From JAXMEB01 sp046348545 (GTDB taxonomy: Bacteria; Pseudomonadota; Gammaproteobacteria; Berkiellales; Berkiellaceae): DNA of 64,000 nt. Every line of letters starts with the position of its first letter. Position 1 is the first letter of the stretch. Where the stretch lies: the NCBI GenBank assembly GCA_046348545.1, contig JAXMEB010000004.1, positions 1-64,000 on the forward strand, read 5' to 3'. The notes beneath the pieces are model-generated. The model worked only from the letters and a program-made list of their open reading frames with translations, did not search any database and was not told where the DNA came from. Position numbers and translations under genes: made by a program. Shown piece by piece: positions 1-8,728 of this stretch.

Positions 1-160
1 GCAGGAGTGTAGACAAAGTACATGACTGCGATGAGAATCGCGAAGGCAACAACCCCGAAAATTCAGGTGTGAAGGGTATATGATAAAACAAAAGTAATGT
101 TCATGGCAGCATTAACTGTCGTCGCAATACTTGTGTGGTTGAAACTTTAGGGACACGCCC
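1..160. repeat. Partial TA-flanked MITE, copy 1
   Basis: This is the reverse complement of the left half of the repeat at 28350-28678, nearly base for base. It ends with the terminal inverted repeat AAACTTTAGGGACACGCCC followed by TA at 161-162. The inner part (about 45-90) also belongs to a second dispersed repeat family, recognisable by CCCGAAAATTCAGGTGTGAA. The copy runs off the left edge of the window. No transposase is encoded, so it is called a MITE-like non-autonomous element. Confidence 0.8.
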
Positions 161-1569
161 TAGTCCAGCTTCATTTTAGAGGCAGGCGGCTGCTGTTCCG
201 ATCGGCCGATGGGAGAGTAAGCTTCTAGACTCGTTTTGTCGGTTTTTGGCTTATAACGCTCTCTCAACCCTTCAAAGGGGGCTTTGATCCAATCAGACCA
301 AGTTTGAGCTTGTTTTTTGGCTTGTTCTGGTATCATTTCAACAGGGAGGCTTGCCTTGGCTTTCTCAGCAATTTTTTCTTGGAATTCCTGGTCTTTTCTA
401 CCATATTGGCTGCCATGCTTGAAAAGAGGCGTCTCACGATAGATTGCTATAGATTCTGTATCGACTATAGTATTGAGATAAATATCTTCTCCCTCTTTTT
501 TGTTGTTTTTTTCTCGATTACGAGTTTTAAAAAACATCACAACTCCTATCAGAGTGCTCACACCGCCAGCGATTAAGGCGGCTCCGACTAAAGCGGTTGC
601 TACCGCTGCAGTGACTGGTGCTGTGAGAGCCGCAATACCCAAACCACATACGGTACCAGCTATAACGAGGACAGTCATGCTCGCAGGTAATTTCAGAGTC
701 AAAAAATTTCGTTTATGGTTGGCGTCTGTGAAGGCTTGGTAGAGTTCATAACTCCTGCGAAGGTCTTCTTGGAGTCTAAAAATATCAACTCGATTATCGA
801 TCATGTCTTTGTTAGTGTTGAGAAATTCCCTTCTCATCATTAGTTCATTTGCGACTTGGGTCAGTGCGGTGGTTTTTGATTGAATAACGGTATTTAATGC
901 CAGAGGCTCAAATTGCATGTATTCTGGTTTTCTAGCCCCGAGCGAGACTTTGGCGCGATCAAATGCTCGCCTCAATCGACTGGGCTGTAATTCGGATAGT
1001 TCTTTTTTAAGTGTTGAAATATTTGTTCTATACATTTCAATTTCTTTTCTTTTTTCGAGATAGATGGGTAACGCCTTTTTTAGTCCTATTATCAATTCAT
1101 TATTTTCGGGCTTATTTTGAAAATCATTTTTAATCCAGTCTATCATCGCTGGCGTCACTTTCGTGAAATCAAAAAAGCCTTTATTGTGAGAGTTCAAAAT
1201 ATTACGATCCATTTGTAATGTACTTGCCAGTCGGAAAATCTCTTTTTTATAGTGAAAAAATTCCGCGATGTGACGAAAAGATAACAACAGATTATCAATA
1301 AAACTCGTTGCACTCACTATAATCAAGACTGGGGTTATAAACGTGATAGTTGCACCAAGCAAGGCAACTAAAATCAAGGTGCCTGCGAGAGCGCTTGCGG
1401 TGGCATGCAGTAAGTGACCTGCAAACGCGGGTACTTTTTGATACCAAGGGATTTTTGAGTCGTAGACTTGTTTGATGTGCAGTAAAGCAGAACCTACCCC
1501 TAAAAATTTAGACAGCCCGCTAGATGCGCTGCTGACTAAAGAGAAGATGATTGGAATAGCATCAGCCAT
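160..1569 (-). CDS. Membrane and coiled-coil protein of unknown function
   Basis: A 469-residue protein that I do not recognise. Two hydrophobic Ala/Gly/Val-rich regions are visible, at about residues 45-95 and 295-350; each is long enough for a membrane hairpin. The soluble part between them (about 100-290) is rich in Lys, Glu and Leu and looks helical. The C-terminal tail is polar and basic. The gene follows the 104-residue gene upstream with an 8-bp overlap, so the two are probably co-transcribed. The stop codon TAG uses the last base of the MITE at 1-160 plus the adjoining TA, so the original C-terminus may have been changed by the insertion. A role as a secreted effector with membrane hairpins is possible but unproven. 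Confidence 0.6.
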   Translation of the reverse strand: MADAIPIIFSLVSSASSGLSKFLGVGSALLHIKQVYDSKIPWYQKVPAFAGHLLHATASALAGTLILVALLGATITFITPVLIIVSATSFIDNLLLSFRHIAEFFHYKKEIFRLASTLQMDRNILNSHNKGFFDFTKVTPAMIDWIKNDFQNKPENNELIIGLKKALPIYLEKRKEIEMYRTNISTLKKELSELQPSRLRRAFDRAKVSLGARKPEYMQFEPLALNTVIQSKTTALTQVANELMMRREFLNTNKDMIDNRVDIFRLQEDLRRSYELYQAFTDANHKRNFLTLKLPASMTVLVIAGTVCGLGIAALTAPVTAAVATALVGAALIAGGVSTLIGVVMFFKTRNREKNNKKEGEDIYLNTIVDTESIAIYRETPLFKHGSQYGRKDQEFQEKIAEKAKASLPVEMIPEQAKKQAQTWSDWIKAPFEGLRERYKPKTDKTSLEAYSPIGRSEQQPPASKMKLD

Positions 1570-1876
1570 GTTTACTGACAGATTCTTTTTTGGTGCTGGT
1601 CTTTATAGAGTGTAGAAGGAAAGCAGCTTGATCGAAGTGTGTGTTTAGAAAATTGTATGCTTTTTGTATATCAGCTATATACTTATCCTGCTTAAGCATG
1701 AGAGAAACTGATTGGACATCTCTAGGTTTAAGCGCTTTTAATTTTTCTAGGCGAATATGGCTCAAGTGATTCCTTGTCTCGGGTAATGTATTTAAATTCA
1801 GTACTTTTAATGCAGCGCGCGCTGTGTTCAGGAAATTTTCATCAAGGACATCTTCGTTGTTGGTCTTTAAATCCAT
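1562..1876 (-). CDS. Small hypothetical protein
   Basis: A 104-residue soluble, helical-looking protein with no family that I recognise. It has no signal peptide or membrane segment. It lies immediately upstream of the 469-residue membrane protein, and the two reading frames overlap by 8 bp, suggesting translational coupling. It could be a partner or chaperone-like small protein for the larger product, but this is only inferred from the overlap. Confidence 0.5.
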   Translation of the reverse strand: MDLKTNNEDVLDENFLNTARAALKVLNLNTLPETRNHLSHIRLEKLKALKPRDVQSVSLMLKQDKYIADIQKAYNFLNTHFDQAAFLLHSIKTSTKKESVSKHG

Positions 1877-2038
1877 AGTATTAAATCGTGTTTATATGGA
1901 ATTAATCCCATTACAACTGGATTAAGAGATAAAAACCATTCTACTTTCGACAGAGAATGGCGATAGGTCGTTTTAGATTTCTCGCTTAGAATGAGTAAAA
2001 TCTTCTATATTTAATAAAAATCCCAATCCATAAGCCAC

Positions 2039-3802
2039 ATGCTGGATTTAATTAAGTTAAATTTTTCTATAGTACTCAATGCCTTCGCTATAACGGTGCT
2101 CGGGGGGGTGGGAATATTCAATTACTTACAGTTTAAGCGCATAAAAGCGCTGACAGAAAAAAATCAACAATATAAGCGACTTGCAGACTTTCATGTGATT
2201 AATCCGAATCCTGTTCTACATTGTGACTCGGCAGGCAGGTTGATATACGCTAATCCTGCTTCAGAAATCTTGTTAAAGGAGTGGGCCATTGAAGAAGGTG
2301 ATTTGTTGCCTGAAGATAAAATAGCGATTATTGAATCTGTTTTAGAAAATGGTGCCATCGAGGAAATCGATCAGACCTGTGGTGATGAGGTTATTGCGGT
2401 AAGATTTTGTGAGGCAGAAGATAAAGGAATGGTTTCTATTTTTGGGTTAAATATCACGAGTCGAATGGAAGTTGCTAAAGAGCTCATGCAATTGACAGTG
2501 TATGACCAGGCCACTGATTTACCGAATAAGACTCTATTTTTAGACAGAGTTAATCGAACAATCGATCATGCTAAAAAAGAAAACAAAACATTTCCTATGT
2601 TTGTTATTTTGATGGAAGATATAAAAGAAATTGTGGATGCATTTGGGCAAGAAATTGGTGATAAATTACTCAGAGCTGCCAGCGAACGAATACAGCAGTA
2701 TATTTCTATTGACGCCACCTTGGGCCGCGTAGGTGATAGTGAATTTGGGTTCGTAGAATCGAATCTTGAGGACCCCGCTGAAATTGCTAATTTTGTTCAG
2801 GAATTCCATGAGAGATGTAATGCGCCCTTTGAGATTGACGGCAAAATGGTCGTTTGTGATCTTAGAATTGGAATTTCACTTTTTTCAAGTAGCGGAAAAA
2901 CAGGGGAAGATTTGATTCAAAATGCAACTATAGCTGCCAATCGTGCCTCGAATGAGCAGACTGCTTTTGAATTTTATCAAAAGGGCATGAATCAACAAGT
3001 CGAAGCTAGGCGTACGATTGTAGGTGAGATGCACTATGCGCTTGAGCAAAATCAGTTTGTATTATTTTATCAGCCGCAAGTTATCACAACGACAGGTCAA
3101 GTCGTTGGTGGGGAAGCGTTGATCCGTTGGTTTCATCCAGAACGCGGACAAATCGCACCGTATGTATTTATCACAGCAGCTGAAGAATCAGGGCTCATTA
3201 TTCCTATCAGTGAATGGGTTCTATTAGAAGCCTGTCGTCAGATTGCGAAATGGAACGCAAAAGGAATTACCGGTCTTAAAATTGGTGTCAATGTCTCGGC
3301 CAAGCAATTTATTCAAACCGATCTCGTTTCTAGGGTAAAAGAAGCAATTGAGGTGACCGGTATATCGCCCCATCAGCTTGAACTTGAATTAACAGAAGGA
3401 ATGGTTATCAAAGATTTGCAAAAAACAATCGAAACAATGACAGAACTTCGAAATTTAGGTGTTGAGCTAGCAATAGATGATTTTGGTACGGGGTATTCTT
3501 CGCTCAGCTACTTGAAGCGATTTCCGATTCAAAAACTAAAAATTGATCGGGCTTTTATCATGGATGTCACTAGCGCTGATGATGATACTGAAATTACAAA
3601 AGGTATTATTCAATTGGGGCATTCACTCAAGCTCCGTGTGATTACTGAAGGAGTTGAAACTGAAGCCCAATTAAATTATTTGATTAAGCATGAATGTGAT
3701 ATGATTCAAGGATATTACTTTGGTAAACCAATGCCTGTTGAGGAGTTTGAAGAATTTGTAAGACAGAATCAGGCTAAAAAAAATCAGACTGATTCTTGCT
3801 AA
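2039..3802 (+). CDS. PAS-GGDEF-EAL protein, probable c-di-GMP phosphodiesterase
   Basis: A 587-residue signalling protein. One N-terminal transmembrane segment (about residues 8-30) is followed by a PAS-like region (about 45-140), a GGDEF domain (about 150-310) and an EAL domain (about 335-575). The GGDEF signature is degenerate (GDSEF near residue 232), so diguanylate cyclase activity is unlikely. The EAL domain keeps the key motifs GEALIRW (about 359) and DDFGTGYSSL (about 480), as well as a KIDRAFI segment. It is therefore predicted to hydrolyse cyclic di-GMP at the inner membrane, with the GGDEF possibly serving as a GTP sensor. It stands alone, with about 160 bp and 190 bp of non-coding DNA on either side. 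Confidence 0.9.
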   Translation: MLDLIKLNFSIVLNAFAITVLGGVGIFNYLQFKRIKALTEKNQQYKRLADFHVINPNPVLHCDSAGRLIYANPASEILLKEWAIEEGDLLPEDKIAIIESVLENGAIEEIDQTCGDEVIAVRFCEAEDKGMVSIFGLNITSRMEVAKELMQLTVYDQATDLPNKTLFLDRVNRTIDHAKKENKTFPMFVILMEDIKEIVDAFGQEIGDKLLRAASERIQQYISIDATLGRVGDSEFGFVESNLEDPAEIANFVQEFHERCNAPFEIDGKMVVCDLRIGISLFSSSGKTGEDLIQNATIAANRASNEQTAFEFYQKGMNQQVEARRTIVGEMHYALEQNQFVLFYQPQVITTTGQVVGGEALIRWFHPERGQIAPYVFITAAEESGLIIPISEWVLLEACRQIAKWNAKGITGLKIGVNVSAKQFIQTDLVSRVKEAIEVTGISPHQLELELTEGMVIKDLQKTIETMTELRNLGVELAIDDFGTGYSSLSYLKRFPIQKLKIDRAFIMDVTSADDDTEITKGIIQLGHSLKLRVITEGVETEAQLNYLIKHECDMIQGYYFGKPMPVEEFEEFVRQNQAKKNQTDSC

Positions 3803-3991
3803 ATTACCTACATGCCCATTTGCTCTGAAAGTGGTTTTCCTCTTGATGAGATTTATTATAATTGCTAGTAAATCTTTGGGATATAGCTAACCTTTTATCT
3901 GATATTTAATACCTTAGGTCATTTTTTTATTTCAAATACAATAATAATAGTCTAAAAAGAACCATCAAGAAATTTTAAATTGGTCTTTTAT

Positions 3992-6900
3992 ATGTTTAAA
4001 AGCTTTTTGTCGGCATTAGAGATTTTTACTCGTAAAGGGCAGAAGCTATACGAGGCTATTCAGTCTAATAATTCTGAAGAAGTTAGCTCTATTTTAAACG
4101 GTTGGTTTAAACCAAATTACAGTCAGATAAGACCCACATCGATTGTAGAGCGGATTAGTCCTCTAAGCTTAGCATTTCGCAATAAGAGAATCTTCAGAAA
4201 TCTGATCCTCAACTATGCCGACCAAATTCCCAAGTTAGAATTAGAAAAAGCAATCCAGGAATGTATTAATATTGATCTTCCAGAATTTCTCATTGAAGTA
4301 TTATCTTGCTTCCCAGGATTTGAACCAGACCAACTTTTTTTGGAAGCCGCGAGATCTAATGCTTCAAAAACGATCAATTTTCTCATTTCAAACTTCCCTG
4401 CCTCGATAAGATCAAAACATATTTTCAAAGCCATACAAGCATCTATTTCTCGAGAGGATACTGAAGTAAATGATTTATTACTGAGGAGATGTATTTACAA
4501 AGTTTCTAAAAATGATTTGAAGGCGCTTCTACAATATGCTGTCGAAAATCAGAAGATTCATTTTTTGAAATTTGTTGTTGAAAATTTCAGTCATAAAATT
4601 TCAAAATCCACGAGTGAGAACCTGGTTCTTGATGCGCTGCGGAAGGGAGCCATCAATATCGTTGCTATTTTATTAAATTTAGAACATACGAGTGATGCTC
4701 ATATTATCATGCAGACATATATCCAAGCAGCCAAAGAGTTTCGCGATTTGGGAGTTTATGTCGACATACTTGGCGGTAAGTATGGAGCGTTATTTAGCCC
4801 GGAGGATAAAGGCTTAATTTTAAAATTATCAGCAGTGACGAGTCCAAAGGGCCGAGAGCTATTCCGTTCGCTTTTGTCTAATTATGGTCACGTTGTCAAT
4901 GATCATGATAAATGTGTTGCGATTAAAATATCTGAGCAAATAGATGAACTTTATTCAATTTTCCTGCAAAATCATTTTGAATGGAGCTTGAATTCAGTCG
5001 ATTGTTTGTTGAGACATACTGCTTTCGGACATTCAGAGATTATTCAAGTTTTATTAGAGCATTATTCCGAACGGTTTGATGTTTGTTCCAAGGTTGATTC
5101 TTTAAAAGTCGCTATTGAGAAAAAGAACTCGGATGTTGTTTGTATTTTGCTTGAAAATATTCTAAAAAGCGGCGAGCAGGAAATTGCATTTAAACTCTCT
5201 GTTGATAAAAAATATGATGACGTTTTTCAATTTCTGTTCACTCATTGCGAAAATGATATCAGTCTCTTAGAATACGAGGGAGCTTTAAAAATCGCAGCAT
5301 ACAGAGGTTGTGAGGCTGCTGTAGAACTTCTTCTTGATAAGCGCGCTACAGATATGAATGATTTTAACTTAAGACTGGCTTATATGATCTCCGAAGAAAA
5401 TGGCCACCAATCAATTTCCGAAATGATTTCGAGATATACCGATCTCTCTTCAAATATGACAGATGACATATTTTTAGAACTTGCTGATAAGTCGAGTGAT
5501 GCTCTAAGCCACTCTCCGAAGAGCAATCTCATTTCATTCATGTCTGAAGAAACGAACGATGAAAGGATTTGCAATCATTTTAAAGCAAGGCATATAGCTA
5601 CTGTCACACTTTTCAAAGAACAATATGCTAGCTCAACAGATTTTAGGAAAGACATACTATTTAAAGCTGCTCAATTTGGATGCGAGCCAATCTTTAAACA
5701 TATGTTTTCTGGGCTACGAACAGATGGTGTGATATGTGCTGCATTTGAACTTGCTGCTTCTGCGGGCTCTCATAATATCGTTGATTTCTTATTGAGCGAG
5801 GCTAGTAGTCAATTTTGGAATCCAACAATCATATCGAACGCTTTCAAGGAAGCTGCATCGAATGGGCATCATAAAGTGGTCGAAAGACTTCTAGAGAGAT
5901 TTTCCCAAATGATTAGTGGCTGGGATAAGGCATCCGCACTGCTCCAGTCAATCTGTGGGGCTCACTCACAAACGGTTCATGTTCTCTTGGATGAGCCTTC
6001 AATTGCCCAGACAGCTCATTTTAATAATAATAGTATGCTTGATAACGCTCGATTCCGATTAAATGGAACAGCGCCAGATAGCGAAGAGCGAGCTCGCTAC
6101 GAAGATATTATCGGTAGATTACTCCGAATACCTGCTGTAAGGTCTTTAGATATTGAAATGAATAATGCTGAATTAGATTTAGGACGGCTCACTCAATTTG
6201 ATGAAAACTCTATGCGCTCAATGTCTGAGAAGCAAAAGCAGCTAGTTCGTACTTTAGCAGAACGCTATGGTCAGATGGATAGCCATAAAAGTTGGCATGA
6301 GATACGACCAGAAATATTAAACTATTTGAAGAGGGAATATCTTTTATCACCTGCATTGGATGGATATCATGGGGTTTGGATGTTGCCAGCCGATTGTCAT
6401 AGAATTCCGGCAGACTTTATTCCTGCGGATACTATTGGGCTTCACATACAGGGTGAAAACTGTACATTATACTGGAGAGACTTTAATGATACGATGAATC
6501 AGAAAATTCTGCCATCCAAAGAAGTGATTGAGTTATATAAGTTTCATTCAATGGAGTCTTGGCTTTATCAATATAGTCAGGATAGGAATTTATTAGAAGC
6601 CCTTTTAATTAGATACGGTGTTCCAGCACATCCTAAGCAAGATCATGTTTTGCCACTCGAATATGTAAACGGACTCCATCAATCAGCACTGGTTGCATAT
6701 TATCGACATCGTATCCATAATGCGTGGCGTTATTTAAGTGATACCAATCCTTGGATGTCTGCTACAGCAGCTTTTGTAGATAACACACAGAATCATGCTA
6801 TTATCAGTGATTTTGATAAATGCCTCATTGCATATTTTTGGATTGCAGTGAATGATCAAGATGCTATTCTAGACTGTGGATTTACGATGGAAGGTAATAA

Positions 6901-7678
6901 AATTGTTTTTGCTCATACAGTTGGGGAAATCAATCGTGGACATAATATTGATAAACGAGCTGTCTATTCTGAGGATCAATTTAATTTCACTAACGGATTG
7001 GTAGAAAATATAGAGACTACTTGTACAGATAATCTTATGCCAGACACGCCCTCATGTTCGTATGGTGTTACTCAAAGACTCTTGGAAAGTAATTATGGTC
7101 ATCCGTATACGCAGGATAGAACATTAAACTTTAATAATTTATTGAAATGGATGGATGCACATCTTTTAAAGAAAAAGCAAGTAAACGATGCATCAGATAA
7201 TTTATTGGATAGAATAGAAAATCTTCCTGTTCGTCTACTAAAAGCCATACAGCAGCATATCAGCGATAGTTTAGACCTTTATGAATACGAGCCATGTGAA
7301 AAAATTCATCTCTCTCCAGAGGAATCTGAGCAGATCTCAGAGGCGCTGAGTTTTTCAAAAGAACAGATGAGAAGTTTTTTCATACAATTATATGATTACT
7401 TTGGACAGGACGTGCTAGAAAGCTGCCCAAATGAAAAGTCGATTTTAAAAGATCAGGACTTCTCATCTTATTCAAGTTTCGTTCAATATTGCGCTGAGAA
7501 TCCGCTAAGCGTATTCAGTGAAGCAATTTATAGAACGGTCAAGAATCGCATCAAGGAACTTGAGGTGGATGTTTTATTCTCGAGTTATAGTGGTACGAAA
7601 AAGCGAAAGAAATATGATCGAGATAATAATCAATCACCTGAAGAAGAACCGCCACGAAAGCAGCGAAAGCCAAATTGA
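3992..7678 (+). CDS. Giant ankyrin-repeat-like protein, candidate effector
   Basis: About 1228 residues. The N-terminal two thirds contain many divergent ankyrin-type units with the pattern A-x-x-G-x-x-x-V-V-x-x-L-L, for example around AASNGHHKVVERLLE and AAYRGCEAAVELLLD. The C-terminal third (from about residue 760) is a different, globular-looking region that I do not recognise. It contains a SCSYGVTQRLLESNYGHP segment. The extreme C-terminus is strongly basic (KKRKKYDR, then PPRKQRKPN), resembling a bipartite nuclear localisation signal. The reading frame is also open from a TTG at 3980; I chose the ATG at 3992 because TTG starts are rarer and neither has a convincing ribosome-binding site. 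There is no signal peptide. Ankyrin proteins of this size are typical type IV effectors in Legionellales, but translocation is inferred. Confidence 0.75.
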   Translation: MFKSFLSALEIFTRKGQKLYEAIQSNNSEEVSSILNGWFKPNYSQIRPTSIVERISPLSLAFRNKRIFRNLILNYADQIPKLELEKAIQECINIDLPEFLIEVLSCFPGFEPDQLFLEAARSNASKTINFLISNFPASIRSKHIFKAIQASISREDTEVNDLLLRRCIYKVSKNDLKALLQYAVENQKIHFLKFVVENFSHKISKSTSENLVLDALRKGAINIVAILLNLEHTSDAHIIMQTYIQAAKEFRDLGVYVDILGGKYGALFSPEDKGLILKLSAVTSPKGRELFRSLLSNYGHVVNDHDKCVAIKISEQIDELYSIFLQNHFEWSLNSVDCLLRHTAFGHSEIIQVLLEHYSERFDVCSKVDSLKVAIEKKNSDVVCILLENILKSGEQEIAFKLSVDKKYDDVFQFLFTHCENDISLLEYEGALKIAAYRGCEAAVELLLDKRATDMNDFNLRLAYMISEENGHQSISEMISRYTDLSSNMTDDIFLELADKSSDALSHSPKSNLISFMSEETNDERICNHFKARHIATVTLFKEQYASSTDFRKDILFKAAQFGCEPIFKHMFSGLRTDGVICAAFELAASAGSHNIVDFLLSEASSQFWNPTIISNAFKEAASNGHHKVVERLLERFSQMISGWDKASALLQSICGAHSQTVHVLLDEPSIAQTAHFNNNSMLDNARFRLNGTAPDSEERARYEDIIGRLLRIPAVRSLDIEMNNAELDLGRLTQFDENSMRSMSEKQKQLVRTLAERYGQMDSHKSWHEIRPEILNYLKREYLLSPALDGYHGVWMLPADCHRIPADFIPADTIGLHIQGENCTLYWRDFNDTMNQKILPSKEVIELYKFHSMESWLYQYSQDRNLLEALLIRYGVPAHPKQDHVLPLEYVNGLHQSALVAYYRHRIHNAWRYLSDTNPWMSATAAFVDNTQNHAIISDFDKCLIAYFWIAVNDQDAILDCGFTMEGNKIVFAHTVGEINRGHNIDKRAVYSEDQFNFTNGLVENIETTCTDNLMPDTPSCSYGVTQRLLESNYGHPYTQDRTLNFNNLLKWMDAHLLKKKQVNDASDNLLDRIENLPVRLLKAIQQHISDSLDLYEYEPCEKIHLSPEESEQISEALSFSKEQMRSFFIQLYDYFGQDVLESCPNEKSILKDQDFSSYSSFVQYCAENPLSVFSEAIYRTVKNRIKELEVDVLFSSYSGTKKRKKYDRDNNQSPEEEPPRKQRKPN

Positions 7679-7679
7679 T

Positions 7680-7754
7680 TCCCTGTATGCACAAGCGTTG
7701 ATTTTTCCGTTACGTACGCTCTTACGAGCCACGGACGGACAAGCATACTCGGAA
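7680..7754. repeat. Fragment of dispersed palindromic repeat (family B)
   Basis: Begins right after the ankyrin gene. It contains TACGCTCTTACGAGCCACGG and GGACAAGCATACTCGG, closely matching 13185-13222 near the lptB stop codon. It shares a core with reverse-complement sequence around 35090-35125. Non-coding, and directly abutting the next repeat. Confidence 0.6.
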
Positions 7755-8061
7755 ATCTCAGTTCGGAGTTTTTGAAGGCAGGGTTGCTTTGTAATGACGT
7801 CATTCCGCACAGCGATAAGCGCACGAAGTGCGCAGCGTGTGATGCGGAATCTATTATTCACGCGCCCTTGGCCGCTTATGCGATTCAGATGACCGCTGTG
7901 CGGGATCACGATATACCCTTCACAGCTGAATTTTCGGGGTTGTTGCCTTCGCGATTCTCATCGCAGACATGTACTTTGTGTACACTCCTGCGTCTCGAAC
8001 GCTCGGCGCCTACCCGAAAAATCATCTGTTGTGGGTATATATCCCAAAAAACCCCGAACTG
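7755..8061. repeat. Non-autonomous element with IS982-type ends
   Basis: The left end, ATCTCAGTTCGGAGTTTTTG, is inverted at the right end as CCAAAAAACCCCGAACTG. These match the ends of the IS982-family element at 50386-52749. Inside is a REP-like palindrome (7801-7852, CATTCCGCACAGCG to ATGCGGAAT). The same palindrome occurs inverted at 42876-42927, and the whole left part is the reverse complement of 42840-42972. A family-B repeat (7911-8042) is nested within. No transposase is encoded. Confidence 0.7.
7911..8042. repeat. Dispersed inverted-repeat element (family B)
   Basis: Runs from ATATACCCTTCACAGCTGAA to ATCTGTTGTGGGTATATA. Its outer ends form imperfect inverted repeats, with TTTTCGGG and CCCGAAAAAT just inside. 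An almost identical copy lies at 28429-28562, and related copies or halves are at 1-90, 13147-13247, 23267-23295 and 30134-30172. It is too short to code for anything and behaves like a MITE. Confidence 0.75.
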
Positions 8062-8117
8062 CGCTTCGGAAAATTGAGTTGCGAAGGGGGGATATCAACG
8101 TTAGTAGTTAGGACACT

Positions 8118-8459
8118 CTATCTGATAGGTCCCAATGAGTATAGACGAGGTGGAGATGGGTGATTTGTATACTCATATCTATATTCATAGTTTATTGTTA
8201 CTGTTTTGTTGGGTTGTCCATTGATGAAAGTTGCTTTGATATTCCAAAAAGAATATTCAAATCCATTTTTATGGAGGGGCAAATGATCTATATAAAGTAT
8301 TGTAGAGTCTTTCTGTTTTAGAGTGAACCAATGCGTTCCCATCATTATGTTAGGCATTTCAGCCTGAAAAGCATCGCTGAATCTTTGACAGACATGATCA
8401 AATAATTTTTCACCGCTTGATTTAGCTCTGTAAAGAGGAGTGTAATCTGAATCGTCCAT
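8118..8459 (-). CDS. Hypothetical protein at the end of the PTS operon
   Basis: 113 residues with no family that I recognise; rich in aromatic and polar residues, with no signal peptide. Its ATG overlaps the HPr stop codon by one base (TAATG), a strong sign of translational coupling, so it is the last gene of the rpoN/PTS operon. It ends about 55 bp from the repeat cluster at 7680-8061. It could be a lineage-specific gene that became the new operon end after repeat insertions. Confidence 0.55.
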   Translation of the reverse strand: MDDSDYTPLYRAKSSGEKLFDHVCQRFSDAFQAEMPNIMMGTHWFTLKQKDSTILYIDHLPLHKNGFEYSFWNIKATFINGQPNKTVTINYEYRYEYTNHPSPPRLYSLGPIR

Positions 8460-8728
8460 TAACTAGTTTCTCCAAAACGGTTACTGATCAGTGATTCGAG
8501 ATTTTCTAATGCCATTTCTTCATCCTGGCCATTGATCATGAGTTCGATCCAACTTTGTTTATTCGCTGCCAACATCATCACACCCATGATGCTTTTACCA
8601 TTGACTGTTTTGCCATCGCGTGATACCACGATGTCACTGTGGTAGCGCCCGGCAATTTGAACAAATTTTGCAGCAGCACGTGCGTGTAACCCTAGTGCGT
8701 TAATAATTTGAACTTTTTTTCTAATCAT
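8459..8728 (-). CDS. ptsO: Phosphocarrier protein HPr/NPr
   Basis: 89 residues, the normal length for HPr. The phosphorylated histidine is His15 (LGLHARAAAK), and the regulatory serine is Ser46 (NGKSIMGVMML). In PTS-Ntr, this protein passes phosphate from EI-Ntr to EIIA proteins. Ser46 would be the target of the HPr kinase/phosphorylase encoded in the same operon. Its start overlaps the end of the IIA gene upstream by 8 bp. No sugar permease lies nearby, so a regulatory role is likely. E. coli's equivalent in this position is npr (ptsO). Confidence 0.93.
   Translation of the reverse strand: MIRKKVQIINALGLHARAAAKFVQIAGRYHSDIVVSRDGKTVNGKSIMGVMMLAANKQSWIELMINGQDEEMALENLESLISNRFGETS

Noticed and set aside
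7801..7852. CRISPR-like direct repeats
   Set aside because: The repeated units are scattered across the window, are palindromes within transposon ends, and are not arranged with regular spacers.
7634..7909. Open frames on both strands in the repeat region (7518-8163)
   Set aside because: They run through the ankyrin gene end and the palindromic repeats, differ in every frame, and have no ribosome-binding site or family features.
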